Numbered from the stretch's first letter, positions 1 through 6,475 are shown. The stretch: DNA of 6,487 nucleotides from Clostridiales bacterium (GCA_012511395.1 JAAZGD010000119.1:1-6487); one strand, 5' to 3'. Numbers and translations: made by a program. The notes: a model not told the origin generated them from the letters alone.

Positions 1-239
1 GAGAATATTATAAGTATTACAAGAGAAGTAACGGAAATCAGAAGCCACCTTTGGTCCTGCAAACTGGAAAAAGCCGCTCCTGTGTTTCTAACATATGTAA
101 TATGAAAAACATTTAAAAAAACAGGGACAGACTGTCCCCAGGTCATGGTTTTAATAATTAAATACTTTCCTGCCTGATCAAGAATAAATGTGGCGCCGAT
201 AATAATAAGATAGAAATTCAGGCTTCGCATATTAAACAT
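1..239 (-). CDS. lspA: Lipoprotein signal peptidase LspA (signal peptidase II), N-terminal part, cut by window edge
   Basis: This membrane aspartyl protease removes the signal peptide from prolipoproteins after lipid modification of the +1 cysteine. Only about 79 residues are in the window; the usual length is about 150, so the gene continues beyond position 1. Translation shows a first transmembrane segment, then the family motif DQAGKYLI, the segment WGQSVPVFLNVF, and the hallmark YVRNTGAAFS followed by a second hydrophobic stretch. The catalytic aspartates lie further on and are not visible. I chose the ATG at 239-237 because an AGG (245-247) sits 5 nt upstream; it overlaps the divIVA stop by 8 nt. 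The ATG at 230-228, one base after the divIVA stop, is the alternative and would remove three residues. Either start implies translational coupling to divIVA. The family call is firm; the exact start is not. Confidence 0.93.
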   Translation of the reverse strand, partial: MFNMRSLNFYLIIIGATFILDQAGKYLIIKTMTWGQSVPVFLNVFHITYVRNTGAAFSSLQDQRWLLISVTSLVILIIF

Positions 240-813
240 CAGAACCTATAACTAAAGTTTTACCCATATCTATAGGATCATCTTCCTTTGAGCTGGTCCC
301 TTTCTTTTTAAAGTCGTGGCTTTCAGTATCCTTGAAATCTATTTCTGAAACTGCTAATTCCTTGAACAGTTCTTCACTTAAAGTCTCAAACCTGTCAAGC
401 TCCGATTCCAAAAGATTTCTATAGCGTGTTCTGAATTTTTCCAACCGCTGATTAAGGTTTCTATTTTCTTCGTTAAGCTTCTCTACTCCCTCCTTTGCTT
501 CCCTTAACACTATTTCCGCATCAAGCTCTGCATTCTTCAAAAGTATTTCAGCCCTTCTTTCCGCTGAGGAGGATATATCTCCCATTAGGGATTTAGCGGC
601 CTCAAGTGTCTCCAACACTGCATTTTCGGTACTCGAATACTTGGTAAGGTCAGCCTTCAGCCTTTCCAGTTCTTGCTTTAAAGCTTCGTTTTCCCTTAAA
701 ACTTCTTCATAGTCAATAGTAATCAGGTCAAGAAATTCATCTACTGCTTCTTCTTTATAGCCTCTTACACCTTTTGGAAATTCCTTCTCCTGAATATCTA
801 AAGGAGTGATCAT
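232..813 (-). CDS. divIVA: DivIVA-family polar/septal scaffold protein
   Basis: Coiled-coil scaffold that binds negatively curved membrane at septa and poles and recruits division or wall-synthesis partners. The N-terminal lipid-binding domain is recognisable: TPLDIQEKEF (residues 3-12), then VRGYKEEAVDEFLDLI (16-31), matching the family pattern FRGYxxxxVxxFL. A heptad-rich coiled coil runs over about residues 33-60 and 65-155, followed by a charged, probably disordered tail. At 193 aa it is longer than B. subtilis DivIVA (164 aa). The residue before the conserved Arg, a membrane-inserting Phe in B. subtilis (F17), is Val16 here; Arg17 is kept. The start has a GGAGG site 9 nt upstream, formed by the last codons of sepF, and only 6 nt separate the two genes. 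The place between sepF and lspA fits a division role. The specific partners cannot be told from sequence. Confidence 0.93.
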   Translation of the reverse strand: MITPLDIQEKEFPKGVRGYKEEAVDEFLDLITIDYEEVLRENEALKQELERLKADLTKYSSTENAVLETLEAAKSLMGDISSSAERRAEILLKNAELDAEIVLREAKEGVEKLNEENRNLNQRLEKFRTRYRNLLESELDRFETLSEELFKELAVSEIDFKDTESHDFKKKGTSSKEDDPIDMGKTLVIGSDV

Positions 814-819
814 AGCGAT

Positions 820-1320
820 TTACCTCCACAGGCTCTTTGGATTTCCGTCAAAATCCAATCCTTTACCTTCCATATTCCCTGCAATATCTACATTTTCAGG
901 GGCAAATACAAAAATATCGTTGGCTACCTTTTGCACATTCCCATTTAATGCATAGGTGGCTCCGCTTAAAAAATCAAATATCTTTCTGGCGATATCCTGC
1001 TCCAGATTTTCCAGATTAATTATTACAGGCTTTCTGGCCTTCAGGTTGTCCACAAGCTTGGGACAGTCTTCAAAGCCTCTTGGCTCAATGACCACAAGTC
1101 TGAAAGGATTAGTTGTTCCAATTCCTTGAGTTTTAAGAGAAGTCTTAATATCTCCCCTCTGCATAAATCCCTTTTGTTCTCTTTCAACTTCAGGCTTTTG
1201 CTGCTCAAAGGTGTTACCTTGAGATTTCAGCTCCTTCAATTCTTTGGAAACTTCCTCTTCAGTCACCTCATCTATCTCTTCAATTCCTACCAGCTCTTTT
1301 AAATTCTTTAAAAGACCCAT
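820..1320 (-). CDS. sepF: Cell division protein SepF
   Basis: SepF binds the C-terminal tail of FtsZ, anchors FtsZ filaments to the membrane, and forms curved polymers at the septum. Residues 1-12 (MGLLKNLKELVG) look like the short amphipathic membrane-targeting helix. A charged linker follows (about 13-68), then the conserved SepF domain (about 72-147). This contains VVIEPRGFED, the segment KARKPVIINLENLE, DFLSGATYALNG with the conserved glycine at 120, and the closing APENVDIAG. At 166 aa the length is normal for the family. The ATG is preceded by a strong AAGGAGG site at about 7 nt spacing that overlaps the yggS stop region; the gap to yggS is 13 nt. The yggS-sepF-divIVA order is as in other Firmicutes, but the intervening ylmG and ylmH genes of Bacillus are missing here. 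Confidence 0.96.
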   Translation of the reverse strand: MGLLKNLKELVGIEEIDEVTEEEVSKELKELKSQGNTFEQQKPEVEREQKGFMQRGDIKTSLKTQGIGTTNPFRLVVIEPRGFEDCPKLVDNLKARKPVIINLENLEQDIARKIFDFLSGATYALNGNVQKVANDIFVFAPENVDIAGNMEGKGLDFDGNPKSLWR

Positions 1321-1333
1321 ACCTGCCCCTCCT

Positions 1334-2029
1334 TCACGCCATATTCCTTGGACCGAATATAGATGTACCTACCCTCACAATATTTGCTCCTTCTAAAACA
1401 GCCTCTTCATAATCCTGTGACATCCCCATTGACAGATATTGTAAAGCCAGCCTCTCATTGCCCATGGACTGTAAACTGTCAAACAGCTGCTTAAGCTCTC
1501 TGAAATAACCTTTGGTTACGTTAATATCCTCTGAAGCAGGCGGAATAATCATCAGTCCTTTAACAGTTACGTTTTCACACTTCTCAAGGATCTCACAAAT
1601 GAGGGGCTCTGCTTCCCGAGGCGAAACACCGCCCTTCGCCTCTTCCATACCAAGATTGATTTGGATCAGAATGTCCATAGTGATCTTCTTGTTTTTACAT
1701 CTTTTATTTATCTCAGATGCCAGATTTATGCTATCTACACTATGAATCATCACCACTTTGTCTACAATATATTTTACATTGTTTGTCTGTAAATGTCCCA
1801 TCATATGCCAACCACAGTGCTTCACCAGATCGTACTTTGAAACCAGTTCCTTAACCTTGTTTACGCCTATATCAGTAAGACCTGCATCTATTGCAGCGTT
1901 AATTTCTTCCGCTGGCCTTGTTTTAGTTACTCCTACCAACAGTATATCTTCAGGGTTTCTGAAAGCAGCTTTAGCGCTTTCTCCGATTCTCCTCATAACC
2001 TCTTTCAGATTTTTTTCTATGTTATTCAA
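1334..2029 (-). CDS. yggS: YggS/YlmE-family pyridoxal phosphate homeostasis protein
   Basis: Single-domain PLP-binding TIM-barrel protein (YggS, PLPBP or YlmE), known in other species to influence vitamin B6 and amino-acid homeostasis; no catalytic reaction is established for the family. The PLP lysine is K36 in LVGVTKTRP. Other landmarks are WHMMGHLQTN (74-83), LSMGMSQDYEEAV (199-211) and the phosphate-binding region VRVGTSIFG (218-226). At 231 aa it is full length. The start is a TTG at 2029-2027, chosen because a perfect AGGAGG lies 5 nt upstream; it overlaps the stop of the HlyD-like gene by 4 nt. One oddity: the motif normally written GEN..QE reads GVNKVKE at 55-61, so a conserved Glu is Val and a conserved Gln is Lys. 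Position beside sepF matches ylmE in Bacillus. Confidence 0.95.
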   Translation of the reverse strand: MNNIEKNLKEVMRRIGESAKAAFRNPEDILLVGVTKTRPAEEINAAIDAGLTDIGVNKVKELVSKYDLVKHCGWHMMGHLQTNNVKYIVDKVVMIHSVDSINLASEINKRCKNKKITMDILIQINLGMEEAKGGVSPREAEPLICEILEKCENVTVKGLMIIPPASEDINVTKGYFRELKQLFDSLQSMGNERLALQYLSMGMSQDYEEAVLEGANIVRVGTSIFGPRNMA

Positions 2030-2997
2030 TTAGGCCTCCTTACAATTGTGTCATATATGTCAACTGTATCTACCTTTATACCATTTTCGTCTATAAAGCT
2101 TTCTACTTCTATACAACTTGTTATACCGTCCGATGCCAGGACTTTTATTTCCGTGAACACCTTCTGTTTTCTTTTATTAATTATATATACTCCTGTTTTT
2201 CCCTCACTTGTGGTGATTGAATCATTGGGGATGATTATCCCTTTATAGTCAGAAGACAATACCACTGCCCCCACCTTTCTCTTAACAGAAAAGTCAGGGT
2301 AATACATATTGGTAGTAATTATAACTCTGTACCTTTCACCAAGGGGAGTTATTTCCCATATTTCTCCCCTTATGTTTCCTGAAGGAAGGTAAAGCGTTAC
2401 AGTTTTACCTATCTGATACTTGCCTATACTTTCAGGCTTTACAAAAGCCAATAAATACCATTTATCGTATCTTGTAATTTTATATAGGGGCTCCTCAGTC
2501 AAGGTATAATCTCTGGCAAGATTTACAGGCTCTCTAAGGTTTTTGGGAATGTTTTCATAAGTGATACCTTCAAGATTTTCAGGCCTGAAAAAGTATTCGT
2601 AACCATCCACATAATAGCTTACTACTCCGCTTGTTTCAGCCAAATAGCTGCCCTGCACCTTGGCTCCCTGACCAAGGTCTGCTCTTAAATCCTTATAATC
2701 TTCTTTATAGGTGTCAGGCACAGTGGAGGTGTGGACCTTTAAAATCTCCGTCCCCTTTCTCACCATTTCTCCCTGTTCGAAATAGTAACTGAGCTCTCCT
2801 TCGCTTTTTGTCAAATATACGCTTTCTTCCCTTACAATATAAAAATCTGCGTCATCCGTTACCTGAAATGTGTCATAGGAGGCAACAAAGGTTTTTGTAA
2901 AGGCATCAAGTATTCCCGGAACCACATAAATAATAATTCCAAGGCTTGCTGCCACTATGAAGAATACTACAACTACAATATTTCGCTTAAGATTCAT
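2026..2997 (-). CDS. HlyD-like membrane-anchored adaptor protein of the division cluster, partner unknown
   Basis: A 323-aa protein with one N-terminal transmembrane segment (about residues 6-28) and the rest predicted outside the membrane. It resembles periplasmic-adaptor/HlyD membrane-fusion proteins. A half-lipoyl motif (GELSYYFEQGEMVRKGTEIL, 67-86) is followed by a short linker of about 35 residues in place of a long helical hairpin. The second half follows (ETSGVVSYYVDG, 121-132), then a beta-barrel-like region (about 180-245) and a C-terminal part with the adaptor-type signature IIIPNDSITTSEGKTGVYII (254-273). Such proteins normally pair with an ABC or RND transporter, but none is encoded here. 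The ATG overlaps the trmD stop by 11 nt and has only a weak A-rich ribosome site, which suggests coupling. The fold-level call is fairly good; the function is unknown. Its position before yggS-sepF-divIVA suggests an envelope or division-related role (inference). Confidence 0.78.
   Translation of the reverse strand: MNLKRNIVVVVFFIVAASLGIIIYVVPGILDAFTKTFVASYDTFQVTDDADFYIVREESVYLTKSEGELSYYFEQGEMVRKGTEILKVHTSTVPDTYKEDYKDLRADLGQGAKVQGSYLAETSGVVSYYVDGYEYFFRPENLEGITYENIPKNLREPVNLARDYTLTEEPLYKITRYDKWYLLAFVKPESIGKYQIGKTVTLYLPSGNIRGEIWEITPLGERYRVIITTNMYYPDFSVKRKVGAVVLSSDYKGIIIPNDSITTSEGKTGVYIINKRKQKVFTEIKVLASDGITSCIEVESFIDENGIKVDTVDIYDTIVRRPN
2035..2040 (-). promoter_or_regulatory. Ribosome binding site that fixes the TTG start of yggS
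   Basis: A perfect AGGAGG lies 5 nt before the TTG at 2029-2027. The same bases encode the Arg-Arg near the C-terminus of the HlyD-like protein (RRPN-stop). No ATG is suitably placed nearby, so this site decides the start. Confidence 0.88.
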
Positions 2998-3730
2998 TTC
3001 TTATCTTTTCTACAATTTTTTTCTTTGCCTTGCTTAAATGCATTTCATAATCTTCCAAATATCTTTCGAACAAGTCCGGCCGTCTTTTCTTTGTCAGCCT
3101 TAATGACTCTTCAAATTTCCAGTCCTCTATCTCCTCGTGATTCCCTGAAAAAAGAACCTCCGGTACCTTTAAGCCTTCATACTCTCTTGGTTTTGTATAA
3201 TGAGGGTATTCCAAAAGTCCCATATATAAGGATTCTTCCTCCACACTTTCATTGCCCTTAAGAACGCCTTCGATAAATCTTGCCATGGAATCGATTAACA
3301 CCATAGCAGGCAGTTCTCCTCCTGTAAGCACATAATCGCCTATGGAAACTTCCTCGGCTTTAAAATAGTCAAGAATCCTTTGGTCAACTCCCTCATAATG
3401 GCCGCAGAGTATGGTTATTTCATCTCTTTTTGATAAAGCTCTCAAATACTCCTCATCAATTACCTTTCCCTTAGGTGACATATAAATCAGTCCCTGCCCC
3501 TTTGATTTAACCTTCTTAAGGGCATCAAAAACAGGCTGGGCCATCATCACCATGCCCGCTCCCCCTCCAAAGGGTGTATCATCAACCTTTTTATGCTTAT
3601 CCTTTGTATATTCCCTGATATCTATAACATCAACAGCAAGCAACCCTTTTTCACAAGCCAGCTTTAACATGCTGTTGTTAAATACGGCAGAGAACATTTC
3701 CGGGAAAATTGTTAAGATAGTAATTTTCAT
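2987..3730 (-). CDS. trmD: tRNA (guanine37-N1)-methyltransferase TrmD
   Basis: Cytosolic SPOUT-class methyltransferase that uses S-adenosylmethionine to make m1G37 next to the anticodon, which prevents +1 frameshifting; usually essential. At 247 aa it is full length. Motifs in order are TIFPEMF (7-13), VDDTPFGGGAGMVM (49-62), the knot segments YMSPKGK (83-89), CGHYEGVDQRI (109-119) and IGDYVLTGGELPAMVLIDS (130-148), and LLEYPHYTKP (172-181) with SGNHEEIEDW in the C-terminal domain. The position of the E. coli catalytic base Asp169 is Glu167 here, a conservative change. Arg151 corresponds to Arg154 of E. coli. The ATG directly follows the rimM TAA, with a GGAG site 6 nt upstream inside the end of rimM. 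Downstream it overlaps the HlyD-like gene; rplS, its usual follower, is absent. Confidence 0.98.
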   Translation of the reverse strand: MKITILTIFPEMFSAVFNNSMLKLACEKGLLAVDVIDIREYTKDKHKKVDDTPFGGGAGMVMMAQPVFDALKKVKSKGQGLIYMSPKGKVIDEEYLRALSKRDEITILCGHYEGVDQRILDYFKAEEVSIGDYVLTGGELPAMVLIDSMARFIEGVLKGNESVEEESLYMGLLEYPHYTKPREYEGLKVPEVLFSGNHEEIEDWKFEESLRLTKKRRPDLFERYLEDYEMHLSKAKKKIVEKIRNES

Positions 3731-4224
3731 TTAAAGCTCCAAAAGACCGGGAGGCGGATCGATAATTATCTGCTTTTTCTCCATATCCACCCTTGGAACA
3801 AATTCTCCTACAAAGGGCAGAAGAACAGTCTTCTCTCTCATTTCGATCTCCAGTAAATCCTGGGCTCCTCCCTTTAGGACATCCTTTATGATGCCTGCTT
3901 CACTGCCGTCCTTAAAGACAACCTTTAAGCCTATAAGATCTCTACATAGTAATTATCCTGAGGCAGTTCTTCCAAAAACTCTTCTTTAAAATAGATATCC
4001 TCACCCTTAAGGCTTTCGGCATCTTTCAGATTGTCTATTCCTTTCAATTTAAGAATTACGTTTGCCTTGTGAAAACGACAATCATTTATTTCAAATTCCT
4101 TATCCTTCGTAAAGATACAGGGGAGGCTTTGAAAGCGGCTGTTGTTCTCTGCATAAGAAAGTACCTTCACCTCACCCTTAAGACCTACTGTATTAACAAT
4201 CCTGCCTATTAAGATTCCATCCAT
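3731..4224 (-). pseudogene. rimM: 16S rRNA maturation factor RimM, interrupted by an apparent 1-nt deletion
   Basis: RimM binds ribosomal protein S19 and helps mature the 30S subunit head. The first frame (4224-3931, 97 aa) carries the N-terminal barrel, with IGRIVNTVGLKGEVKV near the start, and ends at a TAG just after DNYYVEIL. The rest of the gene is present in another frame from about 3940 to the TAA at 3731-3733. It encodes DLIGLKVVFKDGSEAGIIKD, then VLKGGAQDLLEIE, LLPFVGEFVP and IIIDPPPGLLEL, the complete PRC-barrel domain. Adding one base near 3937-3942 gives one 164-aa protein of normal family length, with the conserved YYVEDLIG junction. No other damage is visible. The codon context shows no standard slippery heptamer, so programmed frameshifting is unlikely. 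This could be a genuine recent mutation or a sequencing/assembly error. The ATG abuts the khpA stop. Confidence 0.92.
3937..3942 (-). other. Frameshift site in rimM
   Basis: On the coding strand the bases read GTAGAGATCTTATAG. Frame 0 gives V-E-I-L-stop, while the neighbouring frame continues with GATCTTATAGGC (D-L-I-G) in the intact second domain. Restoring one G or A after GTAGA yields V-E-D-L-I-G, which is what the family has at this point. Confidence 0.85.
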
Positions 4225-4455
4225 TTATTCAACTATCTCCACAATTACTTTCATATCATCTTTATTGGAAGCAGCCTTTACCACAGTCCTGATGGCTTTC
4301 GCGATCCTGCCTTGTCTGCCGATCACTTTTCCCATGTCGGAAGGTGCCACTTTAAGTTCAATGATAATTGTGGTTTTTTCATGTTTCTCTTTAACGCTTA
4401 CAGCATCCGGGTTGTCTACAAGAGCCCGTGCCATAGCCAAAACCAGTTCAGTCAT
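4225..4455 (-). CDS. khpA: KH-domain RNA-binding protein KhpA (YlqC family)
   Basis: Small single-KH-domain protein of 76 aa, the usual size. The RNA-binding GxxG loop is clear as VIGRQGRIAKAIR (44-56, loop GRQG at 46-49), preceded by the beta strand TTIIIELKVAP (28-38). In Streptococcus and other Firmicutes, KhpA forms a complex with KhpB (Jag/EloR), binds many RNAs and influences cell elongation and division; that role is family knowledge, not shown here. The ATG has an AGGTGA site a few nt upstream. It lies 19 nt after rpsP, and its TAA is directly followed by the rimM ATG. This rpsP-khpA-rimM-trmD order is the standard Firmicutes arrangement. Confidence 0.96.
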   Translation of the reverse strand: MTELVLAMARALVDNPDAVSVKEKHEKTTIIIELKVAPSDMGKVIGRQGRIAKAIRTVVKAASNKDDMKVIVEIVE

Positions 4456-4474
4456 TCATCTCACCTGTTTCCCT

Positions 4475-4714
4475 TTACAGCACTCCTGATTTTTTCATCA
4501 GGCCCTTAACGGTTTCCGTTGGCTGTGCGCCATTTGCCAGCCATTTCTTTGCTTTTTCCGAATCAATCACAATTTCAGCAGGCTCCACCATAGGATTGTA
4601 GGTCCCTATTTCCTCAATAAGCCTGCCGTCTCTTGGGCTTTTTGAATCGGCTACAACTATCCTGTAAAAAGGCTTCTTGTGAGCACCCATTCTTTTTAAT
4701 CTGATTTTTACCAT
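4475..4714 (-). CDS. rpsP: 30S ribosomal protein S16
   Basis: Small-subunit ribosomal protein that binds 16S rRNA early and is needed for 30S assembly. The 79-aa product has the S16 signature at the N-terminus, VKIRLKRMGAHKKPFYRIVV (2-21), followed by ADSKSPRDGRLIEEIGTYNP (22-41), and ends shortly after GAQPTETVKGLMKKSGVL. The length is typical for the short clostridial forms. An AAAGGAGAA site precedes the ATG at about 9 nt spacing. It follows ffh after 52 nt, the largest gap in the window, and is followed by khpA. Confidence 0.98.
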   Translation of the reverse strand: MVKIRLKRMGAHKKPFYRIVVADSKSPRDGRLIEEIGTYNPMVEPAEIVIDSEKAKKWLANGAQPTETVKGLMKKSGVL

Positions 4715-4766
4715 TTACTTTTTTCTCCTTTTATTAGTTTAAATATCTATATAATGGGGACCTGCC

Positions 4767-6104
4767 TTAAAAAGGAAGGCCTGCTCCTTTATATCGTTTA
4801 TTCATTTTCCCCGATGAAAACTGTTTCATCATCTTCTTCATTTCATCGTGTCTTTTAATCAATGTATTTACTCTTGATACAGGCTGGCCTGAACCTTGAG
4901 CAATCCTTTTCCTTCTGGAAGCGTTTAAAACAGAAGGCTTTTCTCTCTCCTCCCTTGTCATTGAGAGGATAACGGCTTCCATGGCTTTAAACTCTCTTTC
5001 ACCCTCATCTGTATCTATTTCCTGTCCTTTGTTCCTCTGGCCGGGAAGCATGTCCACAATTTTAGCTAAGCCCCCCATTTTCCTGATCTGGCCCATTTGA
5101 TCGAGAAAATCCTCCAGCGTAAATTCGTTTTTACGCATCTTCTTTTCCATCTCTTTGGCCGCTTCTTCAGAATAGCTTTCTTCCGCCTTTTCAATAAGGC
5201 TCAGCATGTCCCCCATTCCTAAGATACGGCTTGCCATCCTCTCGGGATGGAAAGGTTCCAGACCATCGGGCTTCTCACTTATTCCCGCAAATTTTATGGG
5301 TCTTCCTGTTACCTTTTTCGTAGAAAGAGCGGCTCCTCCTCTTGAATCGCCGTCAAGCTTCGTCATTATAATACCGTCGATTCCCAGCCTTTCATTGAAG
5401 CCCTCTGCTGCGTTCACCGCATCTTGCCCTGTTAAAGCATCCACCACCAAAAGTATTTCGTGAGGTTTACACGCTTTTTTAAGTCTTGAAAGCTCCTCCA
5501 TCAACTCTTCATCTATCTGAAGTCTTCCTGCCGTATCCAGAATAACAGCATTAAGTCCCTTTTTTCTTGCTTCAGTAATTGCCTTCTCTCCTATTTTTAC
5601 AGGGTCCTTTTCATCCTCCATGGAAAATACAGGAGTGTCCACAGCTTTTCCCACAAGCTTCAACTGCTCTATGGCTGCGGGCCTGTATATATCAAGAGCT
5701 GCCAGCATGGGATTTTTCCCTTCTTTTTTAAGGTAGTAGGCAAGCTTTCCTGCCGTTGTAGTTTTACCTGTTCCCTGAAGTCCCACCAGCATATAAACAG
5801 AAAATCCTGTTGGGGAATAAGTCAGTTTACTGTTAGTTCCTCCCATTAAAGTAATAAGCTCTTGGTTAACAAGCTTTATAACCTGCTGGGCCGGATTTAA
5901 ACTCTTCAATACCTCTTGGCCTAAAGCTTTTTCTCTGACTGTTTCCACAAATTCCTTAACCACCTTGAAGTTAACATCAGCTTCAAGTAAGGCTAAACGA
6001 ATTTCTCGCATTACTTCATCTACATCCTTTTCAGTTAATACACCCTTTCCCCTTAAATTCTTAAAAGTCAGGGCCAGCTTATCCTGTAAACCTTCAAATG
6101 CCAT
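4767..6104 (-). CDS. ffh: Signal recognition particle protein Ffh (SRP54 GTPase)
   Basis: Protein subunit of the signal recognition particle. It binds signal sequences of nascent membrane proteins and, with SRP RNA and the receptor FtsY, delivers ribosomes to the Sec translocon. At 445 aa it is full length. The N domain covers about residues 1-90. The GTPase domain shows the P-loop GLQGTGKTTT (108-117), ALDIYRPAA (136-144), DTAGR (190-194), TKLDGD (248-253) and GMGD (296-299). The methionine-rich M domain follows (about 300-430), with MGQIRKMGGL, MLPG and the RNA-binding helix region containing SRRKRIAQGSG (396-406). An AGGAGA site lies 7 nt before the ATG. Only 2 nt separate it from ylxM, a pair conserved across Firmicutes. 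The SRP RNA gene is not in this window. Confidence 0.99.
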   Translation of the reverse strand: MAFEGLQDKLALTFKNLRGKGVLTEKDVDEVMREIRLALLEADVNFKVVKEFVETVREKALGQEVLKSLNPAQQVIKLVNQELITLMGGTNSKLTYSPTGFSVYMLVGLQGTGKTTTAGKLAYYLKKEGKNPMLAALDIYRPAAIEQLKLVGKAVDTPVFSMEDEKDPVKIGEKAITEARKKGLNAVILDTAGRLQIDEELMEELSRLKKACKPHEILLVVDALTGQDAVNAAEGFNERLGIDGIIMTKLDGDSRGGAALSTKKVTGRPIKFAGISEKPDGLEPFHPERMASRILGMGDMLSLIEKAEESYSEEAAKEMEKKMRKNEFTLEDFLDQMGQIRKMGGLAKIVDMLPGQRNKGQEIDTDEGEREFKAMEAVILSMTREEREKPSVLNASRRKRIAQGSGQPVSRVNTLIKRHDEMKKMMKQFSSGKMNKRYKGAGLPF

Positions 6105-6106
6105 TT

Positions 6107-6466
6107 TCAGTTCTCCTGTTTATCCAAGGCTTCAATTACTTTCTTAAGCCCCTCCAACAACTTTTCAGAAGGAATTGCCTTGTCCTTTTCCTTAATTTGC
6201 AGAGCCAAATTCTTCAAGTCTTCCACCGCTTTACCGTGAACTTCCATCAGCCTAAGAAAACCCAGCTTTTCCTCATAGCCGGTTAAAGCTGTTTCGCCCT
6301 TCCTAATAGCATCGTGAACACCTTGTCTTGATATTCCAAACAGCTCAGCTATTTCAGACAAGGAAAAGTTTTCTTCGTTATATAACCTTATGGCTTCCTT
6401 TTGCCTCTCAGGGAGAAGCTTTTCATAAAAATCAAGAAGCAGGCTGATTCTGGCTACATTTCTCAA
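6107..6466 (-). CDS. ylxM: YlxM-family putative helix-turn-helix protein linked to SRP
   Basis: Small helix-turn-helix protein (119 aa) of the YlxM/p13 family, found directly upstream of ffh in many Gram-positives and proposed to modulate SRP expression or activity; its exact role is not settled. The N-terminal segment ISLLLDFYEKLLPERQKEAI (7-26) and the helix-turn-helix FSLSEIAELFGISRQGVHDA (34-53) resemble sigma-70 region 4-like domains. A charged, helical C-terminal part follows. The start is a TTG at 6466-6464, chosen because the family begins just before this point and an AGGAGG lies 9 nt upstream (6476-6481). An ATG at 6474-6472 is in another frame and soon hits a stop. The upstream promoter is outside the window. 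Confidence 0.93.
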   Translation of the reverse strand: MRNVARISLLLDFYEKLLPERQKEAIRLYNEENFSLSEIAELFGISRQGVHDAIRKGETALTGYEEKLGFLRLMEVHGKAVEDLKNLALQIKEKDKAIPSEKLLEGLKKVIEALDKQEN

Positions 6467-6475
6467 ACTTCATCT

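Noticed and set aside
115..140. Inverted repeat GGGACAG-T-CTGTCCC followed by seven T on the minus strand, resembling an intrinsic terminator or a REP-like palindrome.
   Set aside because: It lies inside the lspA reading frame, encoding the conserved segment WGQSVPVF and onward. The stem has almost no loop, and termination here would cut lspA after about 40 codons. The palindrome is best explained by codons.
1512..2248. Several plus-strand open frames opposite yggS and the HlyD-like gene.
   Set aside because: They are antisense to well-supported genes, lack ribosome sites, and show no recognisable family motifs.
3228..3232. Glu at the position of the catalytic Asp169 of E. coli TrmD.
   Set aside because: The change is conservative, and from memory other clostridial TrmD proteins also have Glu there. 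All other motifs are intact, so it is not evidence of an inactive enzyme.
3931..3945. Programmed -1 ribosomal frameshifting in rimM.
   Set aside because: The bases GTA GAG ATC do not form an X XXY YYZ slippery heptamer, and I see no clear downstream stimulatory stem. RimM is not known to use recoding. A mutation or sequence error fits better.
4715..4790. Possible hairpin GCCTT/AAGGC at the end of ffh, and a TATATA-like -10 in the 52-nt gap before rpsP.
   Set aside because: The stem has only 5 bp and no T-run after it, and no -35 element is found at a suitable distance from the TATATA. Not strong enough to call a terminator or promoter.
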